From: Branchiostoma floridae
Taxonomy: Eukaryota; Chordata; Leptocardii; Amphioxiformes; Branchiostomatidae
Length of the DNA stretch: 64,000 nt
Reading direction: 5' to 3'
NCBI RefSeq assembly: GCF_000003815.2
Contig: NC_049988.1
Location: 8,345,763-8,409,762, forward strand
Each line of letters begins with the position of its first letter. Within the stretch, counting starts at the first letter, position 1. The notes under the pieces are model-generated. The model had not been told where the DNA came from, made no database searches, and saw only the letters and a list, made by a program, of their open reading frames with translations. The translations under genes were made by a program, and so were the position numbers. Of the stretch, positions 8,823 through 18,608 are shown one piece after another.

Positions 8823-11585
8823 GTAGGCAGGAGATGGCTTTAAATCACCAGTAAAATAAAAGTTGCAATACTGCAATACTGAAATACTAGTCTCTAACAG
8901 ACTATGCTGGCTATAATTTTGCAAAGGTATTTACTCATAGGGGCCCAAAATGTGAACGTGGCACAGACTGACTTTTCTAGCCAATAATTCCCCCTATTTT
9001 GCCAAATCCTACCCTCTGTACCCCTGTATGAAGGCCTGATACAGGCTACTGAAATTTGTGTCTGTCAGTACACGTACAGTAGGTTTATGTTTACCAATTT
9101 ACAACTTTCTTAAGGTAAATCAAAGCAATTTGATAGGAAACATTCCAAACACAACTGTGCATATGTACATCTGAACTGGCATATGTGCATGTTTGGTGGC
9201 TCATTTTCCTGCATACTACAGTCAAACCTGGCCTCAGCAACCACTCAAGGACTTGACCAGGTTGATGAAATTCGGAAGACAAGAAAAAAAGATGATACCT
9301 AGATGGTTTTAATGTTCTTATTTTCACTAAAGATGTTTTCTCTTTTACAGGTGGGAAGACCACACACTTAGCAACCTTGATGAGCAATCAGGTATGGCAT
9401 TACATTATTGTACAGTCAAACCTGCCCAAGTCGACCACCCGGCGGACCGAGAAAAAGCGGTCATAATGCCAAGTGGTCGCTAAGAAGTGTTGGTCGCTTG
9501 GGCAGGTTTGACTGTATCTCTGTATATTCACTTCACTACATACAACAAATGATGGCAACTAAAATATAGCAGTTTACTTGGTACTGTAACCAACTGATTA
9601 TTCTAACTGGTCAGATTCTGAAAATGGGGTGATGTATCGGCATAATATATGAATATGAATTTTTTTCGATGATTCAATGTTACGTCTTGACACTGTTTTT
9701 ATATTATTTATGCAGGGAGCTGTAATTGCCTTGGACAAATCTCAAGGAAAAGTCGACAAAGTCATGGCAAATGCAAGAAGACTAGGCCTGACCTGCATCC
9801 AGGCATACATGTTTGATGGGGGAAAAGCTGCATCAGAGGCTGCAGTTTGTGAGAAAGATGGTAGGTGGTGTTTATGACTATGGAGTTGTTTTTTGTGGTT
9901 CCACCATTTCACAATGTAATCCTCACAATGTAGATGAAGTAGTCTACAATTTATACACAAAACAATGAACATTGTAGTTTACATTTTGGAGATCGCTTAA
10001 CATCATACTTACGAGGAACGTCATACGTTCAGGAGGAACAGTTATTGTCATTGTTTCCCAACATGATTAGTAAACAATTCTCGTCACCATTTATAGAAAC
10101 ATCCCTGGGTGACCCGCCCTACCCACCCAACACATTTGACAGAGTACTGGTGGATGCGCCCTGCAGTGCCCTGGGACAGAGACCAGCCCTCGGGAACAAG
10201 ATGAAGCTAAAGACACTAAAATCCTACCCTTCCTACCAGAGGAGACTATTTCCTGCTGTAAGTCATTACAGTAGAACTAGAAACCTATGCTATGCCTTTA
10301 GCGGGACCCTGGTACGATTTGTGATTGATGATAAATTTGATAGTTGAAAGTAATTTCAAGACAGGGAGCAAAATGTATACTGCTTTGGTAACATCTAGTT
10401 GATAACAAAGACAATCCCCTACAATCATGTAGAGGGTGACAATTTCCCACGAACATTGTATATTACTGTCACACCATCAGACCTAACATACTTCACTGTG
10501 ATGGCTGCTATACTGTAAATATCTACATGTACATGCAATATAGAAAAGTGTATAGAAGAGTGTATTGTATACACTTAGGACTTTCAATTACCTGCATTCA
10601 GATGTTGTGTAAAGCCCTCTACAAGACATACCTTCAAAGTGGTATAAAATCACCAAATCCTGGTCCTTAAGACTATCACTGAAAACACCGTCATAAATTG
10701 TATCCAAACTAACATGACCTTTGCTCCCCCCAGGCTGTGCAGGTGTTGAAGACAGGTTGCACCCTGGTGTACAGCACCTGCACACTGACCCTGGAGGAGA
10801 ATGAGGGGCAGGTGGAATGGCTGCTGAACACCTTTCCTTGTCTGGAACTTGTGCCACAAGTAAGTATTGTACTCATGACTTAATGATTTGCATTCTTTTC
10901 TAAACCTTTTTATTCACTTCATATGATGATGAGTGTGACATTATGTAAGATGGCTCTGGATAAATTTAAACTTTTAACTTCCCACACATAAATTGGACTT
11001 ACCCAAATTTTAGACTCCAGTCTTTGCCAAGGAATGGACAATCCACCGCTTCTGTGACATCATGTTATGTAGATAGCACATGACTCGGCGAGCAGTTGAT
11101 CATAAGTTGCAGGAAGTGTATGGTGCATGCCGTCTGTTAAGGGATGGTTGTAAAGCTTCTTTCTGATGTAGATGGCTTCTTTGATTCCTCTGGCCGAAAA
11201 GTCTGGTTCTTTGTCCAGGATTCTCACTTTGACCTGTGTGACTCTACATGTATGTGTTGAGAAACTTTGGAGGTTGTTTATTGACAAATACTGGAGTTGA
11301 ACAGTCAAAACTTTGTGTATGTCCAATTTTTGTGTCAGAAGCTAAAGTTTAACTTTATTCAGAATGACTTCACGGATGAACTTTCAAGTTAAGATTAATG
11401 TGTCTTATCCACAGACTCCATATTTGGGAGGACCTGGCCTGTCTGGAACTTCCTTAACTCAGGACCAGCTACAGATGCTACAGAGGTTTGAGCCATGGGG
11501 AGACAACAGGGGAGAGAATTCTCATCCTTCTGACAGAGACACTATTGGCTTTTTCATTGCAAAGTTCATAAAGAGAGCAAGATAA
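8662..11585 (+). CDS. NSUN6: NSUN6, tRNA cytosine-5 methyltransferase (C-terminal 268 codons)
   Basis: NSUN6 transfers a methyl group from S-adenosylmethionine to cytosine C5 near the 3' acceptor end (C72) of certain tRNAs. Six exons join in frame: 8662-8822, 9351-9391, 9716-9860, 10097-10257, 10734-10859 and 11415-11585, all with GT-AG borders. The joined product has the SAM-binding LDMCAAPGGKTTHLA, then VIALDKSQGKVDKV, the motif IV DAPCSALGQRP, and the catalytic-cysteine motif VYSTCTLTLEENE. It ends DTIGFFIAKFIKRAR. Both conserved cysteines (PC and TC) are present, so the catalytic part looks intact. Human NSUN6 is about 469 aa, so roughly the N-terminal 40 percent including the PUA domain must lie on exons left of the window. 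The first exon starts in phase 2. ATTAAA at 11621 may be the polyadenylation signal. The gene converges with the HLH gene. Confidence 0.93.
9351..9391 (+). CDS. NSUN6: NSUN6 micro-exon (41 bp)
   Basis: Acceptor TCTTTTACAG at 9350, donor CAG|GTATGG at 9392. It completes SAM motif I as GGKTTHLATLMSNQ and ends in phase 0. Confidence 0.9.
9411..9516. mobile_element. 106-bp hairpin MITE in NSUN6 intron
   Basis: The ends are inverted repeats: TACAGTCAAACCTGCCCAAG on the left, and on the right its complement ending in CAGGTTTGACTGTA. Arms are about 27 bp with one indel. The outer TA on both sides fits a TA target duplication, but this could also be part of the repeat. A related half-element (ACAGTCAAACCTGGCC) lies at about 9220. 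No coding capacity. Confidence 0.75.
9716..9860 (+). CDS. NSUN6: NSUN6 exon: SAM motif II region
   Basis: Acceptor TTATGCAG at 9715, donor GATG|GTAGGT at 9861. Codes for GAVIALDKSQGKVDKVMANA, then RRLGLTCIQAYMFDGGKA. The aspartate of ALDK is the usual SAM ribose contact. Ends in phase 1. Confidence 0.93.
10097..10257 (+). CDS. NSUN6: NSUN6 exon: motif IV (DAPCSALGQRP)
   Basis: Acceptor TTATAG at 10096 (weak pyrimidine tract), donor GCT|GTAAGT at 10258. Codes for PPNTFDRVLVDAPCSALGQR, then SYPSYQRRLFPA. It carries the release cysteine of the two-cysteine mechanism. Confidence 0.92.
10734..10859 (+). CDS. NSUN6: NSUN6 exon: catalytic TC motif
   Basis: Acceptor CTCCCCCCAG at 10733, donor CAA|GTAAGT at 10860. 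Codes for AVQVLKTGCTLVYSTCTLTL, then EENEGQVEWLLNTFPCLELV. The cysteine of YSTCT is the nucleophile in RNA m5C methyltransferases. Confidence 0.93.
11415..11585 (+). CDS. NSUN6: NSUN6 last exon
   Basis: Acceptor TATCCACAG at 11414, stop TAA at 11583-11585. Codes for TPYLGGPGLSG, LTQDQLQMLQRFEP and the conserved C-terminus DTIGFFIAKFIKR. Confidence 0.93.
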   Translation, partial: TPYLGGPGLSGTSLTQDQLQMLQRFEPWGDNRGENSHPSDRDTIGFFIAKFIKRAR

Positions 11586-11620
11586 CAGTGCATTCTATAA
11601 GTGCAAAATTATTGTTTTGC

Positions 11621-11626
11621 ATTAAA
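11621..11626 (+). terminator. Candidate NSUN6 polyadenylation signal ATTAAA
   Basis: ATTAAA lies 36 bases after the NSUN6 stop codon and is followed by an A/T-rich stretch. It is the nearest canonical variant signal. The 3' UTR would then be very short, and no cleavage site can be proven. Confidence 0.4.
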
Positions 11627-11629
11627 GCA

Positions 11630-12578
11630 AATATTTAGAAAAAAAGATGTCTGTCTTAGTTTCATTGTGTCCATGTTGTCGCTAAGGTACACATTTTGAA
11701 AAAAATTATAAGCAGGCAACCTTATCAATCTGTGTAAGCTAATTTGTATATATGTTAGCCAAAAGCACAAGTGCTACAGAAGGCACCATTTAAAGGCTTG
11801 CCCTTAACACATAGAAAACATTTAGTAGTTCTGAATAGTGTCTACTGTGTACTGTCCTTGGTGCTGAATAACCTTCAAATGGACATTACTTTCCAAAAGA
11901 GTAAAATATTTCATATTGCAAGACCTTAGTCCCTGTCCTTGGTGCTGAAAGATGCTTTCACTGACACTTCTGTCTGCCAGCAACATATACATAGTTCCAC
12001 AAAACTACACTTGTACGGTCCTATAAACAGTATCTTATACCTCACTATATGAATCTCATTCCTCTCAACTGATAGATTCTTATGATACCTTAAGATATAA
12101 CAGAAAGACACAAAAAGAAAGACATGCAAAAACTCAATTGTAGACCTTCTTCTGTCAGTATGAAATTCCTATATAGGTACAGTGAAAAGTTACATTTTCA
12201 CAATATTTTGGTATAAAAGATAAAAGTACAATGAAACATTGAATTCAAAGACATACATGTAGAGTGTACTAAAACCAACACATTCAAAAACTTTATGACA
12301 TAGTCAACTGGTTCCAATCAACAGGTAGCCTTCCTCTACCTTACGAGTTAAAGAACCATTAATATCTTTAAAGCACAGTTTATCTCTCATTACTTTTTAT
12401 ATTTCATTTGCATCTGAATTTCATTAGTCAAGAAGTCTCAAACATTTCATAACGTTTAAAAAATTCAACTGGAAAGAACAAATACAAAGTATTATATTAG
12501 CCATTAGACCTTCAGTTTTAATAGTTTTAAAGAGTGAATTCATGGCACTCTAGCATGTCCTTTTTAAGGCATTTGTCA
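11630..12578. other. Convergent intergenic region, NSUN6 and HLH gene
   Basis: No exon is seen. GTCCTTGGTGCTGAA occurs twice (about 11857 and 11937) and again at about 20268, so a small dispersed repeat is present. The right part is probably 3' UTR of the minus-strand HLH gene. AATAAA on the minus strand at 12579-12584 is a candidate poly(A) signal. Confidence 0.4.
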
Positions 12579-12584
12579 TTTATT
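12579..12584 (-). terminator. Candidate poly(A) signal of HLH gene
   Basis: AATAAA on the minus strand (TTTATT on plus), about 340 bases after the stop of the HLH gene. Other AT-rich candidates exist, so the choice is tentative. Confidence 0.3.
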
Positions 12585-12920
12585 TGAATCAGAATTTAAT
12601 TTCCTTGTACAGCATCAAACAACCAGAAATTTCTTGGAACTTGGAAGTTCATTTTGTAAATTGTATCATCAATGTACAATATATACAGATAGACTTTGTG
12701 AAGTCAACAACACAAACTCAAACATTACATTATATAGCTGGTGTAATGTCAAAGGATTGCAGTCTATACTCTTCAATATTCAAATTTTTGGTTCTCCTTC
12801 AACTTTGCCTTCACAAAAATATCAGATGGTGTAACCTAACTAGTTTTGACTGATTTGCCATCTTCTATAAGCCCTAACGTTAGAATGTCTTAGTCTTCCT
12901 CATGGCCTGTTGTCCGAAAT

Positions 12921-13112
12921 TCATGAATCTTCAAAACCATCTTCAAAGACATACTCGGTTTTGATCTGAGGCGTGCCATTCAGCTCACCCAGGATTCTTC
13001 TTTCCTCTTCCCCTTGAACTGGAAAGGTTGTATCAGTGGGTGATTCCACTGTATTACTGGGGGTGTTCAGGTCCTTTGGCAGCAGCTCATTCAGTTGAGT
13101 AAAGAAGGTGTC
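12921..13112 (-). CDS. HLH gene last exon
   Basis: Acceptor CCCACATACAG, stop TGA at 12921-12923. 63 codons beginning DTFFTQLNELLPKDLN and ending with an acidic tail, EYVFEDGFEDS, next to IKTE (possible SUMO site). Confidence 0.75.
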   Translation of the reverse strand, partial: DTFFTQLNELLPKDLNTPSNTVESPTDTTFPVQGEEERRILGELNGTPQIKTEYVFEDGFEDS

Positions 13113-16100
13113 CTGTATGTGGGAAAGGAGGTAATGAATTATCAATTTTTCCCAAGTAAACTTTTTTTTTACTCTACAAATCAAGCAATCATTAATGCAT
13201 GGGAAACTTCAATAACTCCACTCTATAAGGGCCAATCTGAATCTTCATATTAGTATTAATGTTTACTTGTGTTGGAAGCATACATGTAGTACAGAGGTAA
13301 AACACAAAATATTAGCAAATTGGGTTCATGACTGCCCTACTGTAGTCTTCTTTAGAATTCAAAATACCATTTACTTTGTAGGTCATGTGACCTTATGGGC
13401 ACATTGTGTATTGTTTTGTTGTAGCTCGTTTCTACCTTTTAGCCCAGGTCATTTTTTAGGTCAGTTTTATATAACTTTCAATGTTCTATGATAATGGTAT
13501 GATAACCATCTATAGTTCTTTTCTAGAATTCATATCTGTCTTGGCTTTTACTTTTATATAAAACTAGAGTTCGGGGACCTCATACCTCCATGAAATATTT
13601 ATTGCTTTTTTGTGGATGGTATGTATGTTTATAGTTGGTTGTATTTGAGAGTAAAAGTTATAGATATATATATGTTATGGGAAAGAAGTGGTGTAATCAT
13701 TTAAATATCGCAAATGGGAACAAAATATATGTGCGAAAACCACAGACAGTAACAACTCATTTTCCAAGACAGGCATTATGTTCTACATACTGGGTAAAAT
13801 CGCAACTGTATGCTTTGTCATAATATGACACATGACAAATTCAATAATGAAATACAAGAAATACAATACAGGATACAAACACATCATCAACACAACCAAA
13901 AGGACATGAAATAACCGTCAACCAATACCTACATGTAGGATACGGGGACAAGTTGATGCCCGATATATAATAATGCAAATACTTACCAACACAACATCAG
14001 CATAAGCCACGCGGAGCACAAAATCTAACAGCGCAAACGAAGTATAACACACCAGGTCCCCAAAGGCACAAGTGGCTAAATACAAAGTTATTTATCATAT
14101 TCAAATTGTCCAGCATCGGGAAACAGTTGCCCAGCATCAGGAAACAGTTGCTTTAAGGAGTTAAATGTTACATTACCCTAACCAGTTGCTATACGCAACA
14201 ACTTTTCAGATAAGGGATTACCTAACACATCCACATATTAGATATGTAATACATCCAATTACATACTAACGAAACGTCCGCGTAACGCAAGTCGCACCAC
14301 AAAACATCTAACAACACGAACGAAATATAACATACTGTGTCCCCAAACGCACAAGTACATACATGCAATTTATTATCACAATCAAAATTGTCCGCCTCCC
14401 AAAACAGATGTTCTAAAATGTTGGGCTGGGCAAACAGCGGGTCTAATTAATGTGCCAACTGTTACAAATATTTCAAACAGTCCTAAGCAGACATAAATAA
14501 AACTACTGGGGGTTCCCCAAACAGCTGTCATAGAAATCACCTCACTATCTGCTTGCAGCTAAGCCCATTAACAAACACATAAAGCACGATGCTTGTTCCA
14601 ATATATCTCAAATATAGGGGTGATTTCTGATATTATTACATCAATTATAACGACAGATACGGCTCCCAAAATCTCATCGATTCGAGCTTTTATCACACCC
14701 CACCAATACAACAAGTATGAAACCAATCCATCCAGCCGTTCTTGAGTAATCTTGTACACAGACAGAGACACATAACACACCCCACCAACACAACAAGTAT
14801 GAAACCAATCCACCCAGCCGTTTTTGAGTAATCTTGTACACAGACAGCCAAAACTCGGGATTCCCCAAACAGCTGTCATAGAAATGACCTCACTATCTGC
14901 TTGGAGCTAAGCCCATTAACAAACACTTAAAGCACGATGCCTGTTCCAGTATATTACAATTACAGGGGTGATTTCTGATACGTGCATCGTTTCACGACTG
15001 TGTGCAGGCACACCAAACCGTATGCGAATATCGCAAACGGGACATCAACTATAGTTGCGATAATCACTGACAGTAACGACTCATTTTCTAGGACAAGCAA
15101 TATGTCATACATATTAGGTAAAACCGCAACTGTATGCTTTGTCATAATATCACATACGAGAAAACCAAGGAACCAACGTGCATCGTAGGACGACGGTGAA
15201 CACCGGGCACACCAAACCATATATCAATATCACAAATGGGAACAAAATATAGGTGCGAAAACCACAGACAGTAACCACTCATTTTCCAAGACAGGCATTA
15301 TGTTCTACATACTGGGATAAATCGCAACTGTATGATTTGTCATAATATGACATATGACAAATTCAATAATGAAATACAAGAAATACAATACAGGATACAA
15401 ACACTTCATCAACACAACCAAAAGGACATGAAATATCCGACAACCAATACCTACATGTAGGATACGGGGACAAGTTGGTGCCCGATAAATAATAATGCAA
15501 GTACTTACCAACACAACATCAGCATAAGCCACACGGACCACAAAATCTAACAGCGCAAACAAAGTATAACACACCAGCTAGGTCCCCAAAGGCACAAGTG
15601 GCTAAATACAAAGTTATTTATCATATTCAAATTGTCCAGCATCGGTAAACAGTTGCCCAGCATCGGGAAACAGTTGCCCAGCATACTAACGAAACTTCTG
15701 GGTTACGCAGCCCAAAACAGATGTTCTAGAATGTTGGGCTGGGAAAACAGGGGCACTAATGTGCCAACTGCTACAAATATTTGAAACGGTCCTAAGCAGA
15801 CATAAATAAAACTAATGGGGGTTCCCCATACAGCTGTCGTAGAAATCACCTCACCATCTGCTTGCAGCTAAGCCCATTAACAAACACATAAAGCACGATG
15901 CCTGTACCAATATATCTCAAATATAGGGGTGATTTCTGACATTATTACTTCGATTATAACGACAGATACGGCTTCCAAAATCTCATCGTTTCAAGCTTTT
16001 ATCACACCGCACCAACACAACAAGTATGAAACCAATCCATCCAGCCGTTCTTGAGTAAACATCTACACAGACAGAGACACCTAACAGAAAATATAACCTC

Positions 16101-18608
16101 CATTCCATGACATTTCATGGAGGCAACTACATGAATGCCCATGGCCCCATCCTGAATAAAGAAGACTATCAGGTGTCTCACAGGGAAGAGAAGTACATCT
16201 GTTTCCCTGAGCAGCTGTCCACAGTCCACACCTTCCGCACCTGCAGCTAGCGTAGAGGACACAGAGTCACTGGAGGAACAGCTGTCCACCCCATTGTCCA
16301 GCGACATCAGCAAGGTCAGGTCCTGATGGAATAGTTAACATTTACTTCTCATTTGAGAACTTAAATCACTTTTTCATTGAAGTCATGAGGGAAGAGGTAA
16401 GGGTCAGACAACAAATAACAAAGATAAAGATAATGTGTCATGGAAAGTCCATTGAATCTATACACATATTCTTACACAAAAAGGAACACATAGTGTAAAA
16501 TCTGGTGCATGGTTCATGTGCGCTCACTTTGGTAATTTCTGCTACTTTTAAAAAGAGTTTAAAGGAAGCCAGATGTGTGTCTGGTTGTAGACTGTGCAAG
16601 ACATTGGGTCCACAAAAGCTCTTCAGAGGGTCTCTTGATAAGGTTTGGGGATAAACAGCTGATGATATGAATGGTTATCAAGAATTATTAAACTGGGTAC
16701 AAACATTGTAATTATCTTTCCAAATCAGTGGAAGATCCTAACAGATGTAGGCACTAACTCTTTACAATTATAGTACATGTAAACCGTATGCTGATGTGAA
16801 AACAGCTCTCTTACCTCTTTGACTATCTTCTCTTCTCCAGGCTTGAACTCTTCCATGTCAGGAACATTGAAATAATTCTTACCAGGAAAACCTGTCACAT
16901 TCTGGAAAAAAATGGTTTTGTTAACAAATAAATGCCATCATATCATTATGATAATTTGTCTATTGATTGTGTATTTGTCTCCTATTCTGAAAACTAGTTC
17001 TACATTTGATTTTGTTTCAGAAGTACCAAATTTAAACAAGATGGCCAGAGCATCAGACTTTATGTTCTCAGAGACTTCCACTTAATTTTTTTTCACCTAC
17101 TACTGACAAAATCTTCACAGTGTAGAATTGCAAATCAAAATGCTTCAGGTGTACCTTGACAATTTCTTTCTTATCCATGTCCTTTCTTGCCTTGGGACAT
17201 CTCTCAGTTTTCTTGAGTGGACTTGGGGTTGGGCTTGCAATCTTGTGTGTTGACAGAGACACCTGGAAAATGCATGAAAAATTTACCCACTATTATTCTA
17301 TATCTTTGAAATGAATAACGTTAGTAATTATACAAGCACTGCCATGAAATGCATATCCATGACACTAACTTATATAACTGTATATTGTTTATGTATGGAA
17401 AAGTTGTAAGAAAAACCTGCAAAAATGAATTTTTAGAGCAGTGTGTCGTACTTACAGTGGCTGATGAGGGATCTATCCAACGTTTGGAGGGTGAGCCTGA
17501 TGCATTTCTGAAGCGTCTTCCACCTGTCTTCCCTGTTCGCAGCTTCAACAGTTGGCCCTCTAGTTCTGTGATGTAACGAGTTGCACTATGGATGATTTCC
17601 AGCTGGAAAAAGGAGTTAAGAGAATAATTGTCTGACCAGGAGAGATTGCATGAAGGCTTTTGAACCTGAAACCTTCAATGGACCTTACCAGTAATTTGAA
17701 ACTTTCCTTACTGCAGCTCATGTTGTATATGCTCTGCTAAACTGGGCATATTCAACGCTTCTGATTGGACAGTGTCACATAACTCCGCCCCTTTTACCAC
17801 CTTGCAAGCTTTTGATTGGATAAGAAGTTTTTGAGTTCACGTAACTCCGCCCACAAACGTTACGTCATATCTAAACATGGCCTACAGGCTAGTTTTTTCG
17901 AGTCAGTGAACATGCCGGGAATTTTATGACATCGCCTGTTGTAGCATGTAACGTTCTCTAAATTCGACACTCTTCCGAAATCAATTTGACATACACTTTA
18001 ATATATTAGGGAATGCACCACATAACGTTATGTTACAAATTTCTTGACGCCACCATATCTTATATTGCAAAATGTTGGCATATTTGCGTGTCGTTGACAT
18101 TTGACAGCTCTAAAAATATACTCAGTAAGGCGATCTTTTTATCCGAATGACAACAGCAAGCCTTAATATCATGGCCCCAACTATTGAAAATACTGCTCAA
18201 AGTACAATTTCAGGCAAAGTACCAGGCTCTGTATTGTTTATATTGGGTATTTTCGTAACCTCAACGTTTAATTGCAGCGAAGTTTTCATCCCGCCTTATT
18301 CTAACGTTTACCTCTGACATATCGGACGCAGAAGCGGTCGGCTGCTCTGCCACGTACGGAACCAGGGTTTTAATCCTGCTCAGGCCGTCCCGAACCGTCA
18401 TCTTCCCGCTAACTCCCTGCCTCAACATCTTCCTTCTCCACGGACTGGCTTTGCTGCTTATCGGGCCTCTGCGGCAGGTTCTTCGGCGCTTTGCGGTCTG
18501 CAAGCCGGCCGGTCTAGGAGGAGGCGTGTCGGTCCGGGACTCCGCACAAAACAGAAATCTTTCAACATCCTCTTCCGCAATGGCCGAAAGATCCACCTTG
18601 GCGTCCAT
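12921..18608 (-). CDS. Helix-loop-helix protein, ID-like HLH, 323 aa
   Basis: Six exons join in frame: 18608-18312, 17602-17456, 17262-17155, 16901-16815, 16322-16182 and 13112-12921, all GT-AG and all phase 0. The HLH spans the first splice junction. Helix 1 is about residues 70-86 (MTVRDGLSRIKTLVPYV), then a loop, then helix 2 at about 98-120 (SELEIIHSATRYITELEGQL). The conserved LVP ending helix 1 and the IxxATRYIxxLE pattern are typical of HLH factors. The preceding region is rich in Arg/Lys (KRRRTCRR, WRRKMLRQ) but lacks the E-x-x-R contact of DNA-binding bHLH proteins, as in ID/extramacrochaetae proteins. ID proteins are much shorter. The C-terminus is acidic (EYVFEDGFEDS) with IKTE fitting a SUMO site. 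A plausible role is nuclear dimerisation partner or regulator (inference). I cannot name an ortholog. Confidence 0.8.
13700..16080. repeat. Nested repeat array in the last intron of the HLH gene
   Basis: A block of about 440 bases at 13710-14152 recurs at 15234-15677 (offset 1522 bases) with few changes. A second block (CACCTCACTATCTGCTTG to the 3' motif below) occurs at about 14531-14772, in part at 14880-14975, and at 15842-16072. The second block ends with a motif AATCCATCCAGCCGTTCTTG, then GAGTAATCTTGTACACAGAC, seen at about 14722, 14810 and 16032 and, inverted, at 52703-52760. The arrangement looks like a transposable element family inserted and then locally duplicated. No ORF with similarity is present. 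Confidence 0.8.
16182..16322 (-). CDS. HLH gene exon 5
   Basis: Acceptor TTCCATCAG, donor CCT|GTGAGA. 47 codons: DLTLLMSLDNGVDSCSSSDS, then a Ser/Ala/Gly-rich part ending LLRETDVLLFP. The repeat array begins about 110 bases downstream of the donor. Confidence 0.7.
16815..16901 (-). CDS. HLH gene exon 4
   Basis: Acceptor TTTTTTCCAG, donor GAG|GTAAGA. 29 codons: NVTGFPGKNYFNVPDMEEF, then KPGEEKIVKE. No domain recognised. Confidence 0.72.
17155..17262 (-). CDS. HLH gene exon 3
   Basis: Acceptor CATTTTCCAG, donor AAG|GTACAC. 36 codons, Ser/Pro/Lys-rich (VSLSTHKIASPTPSPLKK, then DMDKKEIVK). Probably disordered, with several S/T-P sites. Confidence 0.75.
17456..17602 (-). CDS. HLH gene exon 2 (helix 2)
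   Basis: Acceptor CTTTTTCCAG, donor ACT|GTAAGT. 49 codons: LEIIHSATRYITELEGQL, then a basic linker KTGGRRFRNASGSPSKRW. Symmetric phase 0-0 exon. Confidence 0.82.
17757..17853. promoter_or_regulatory. Duplicated ATTGG plus GC-box module in HLH intron 1
   Basis: Two adjacent units share GCTT-T/C-TGATTGGA, then CAC-A/G-TAACTCCGCCC (17757-17791 and 17808-17853). ATTGG is the reverse of the NF-Y CCAAT core, and CCGCCC is an Sp1-like GC box. The module sits about 160 bases upstream of HLH exon 2 and could be an internal promoter. Function is inferred from motifs only. Confidence 0.4.
18312..18608 (-). CDS. HLH gene exon 1 (start, basic stretch, helix 1)
   Basis: The ATG at 18608 starts MDAKVDLSAIAEEDVERFLF. 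The donor is GAG|GTAAAC. It codes for 99 residues ending TASASDMSE and holds an Arg-rich stretch and helix 1. The ATG is the first after an in-frame open region upstream, so an earlier start is possible but less likely. Confidence 0.8.

Noticed and set aside
14982-15574. Opposing short frames in the HLH intron
   Set aside because: They lie in the duplicated repeat blocks and occur in several copies, with no domain.
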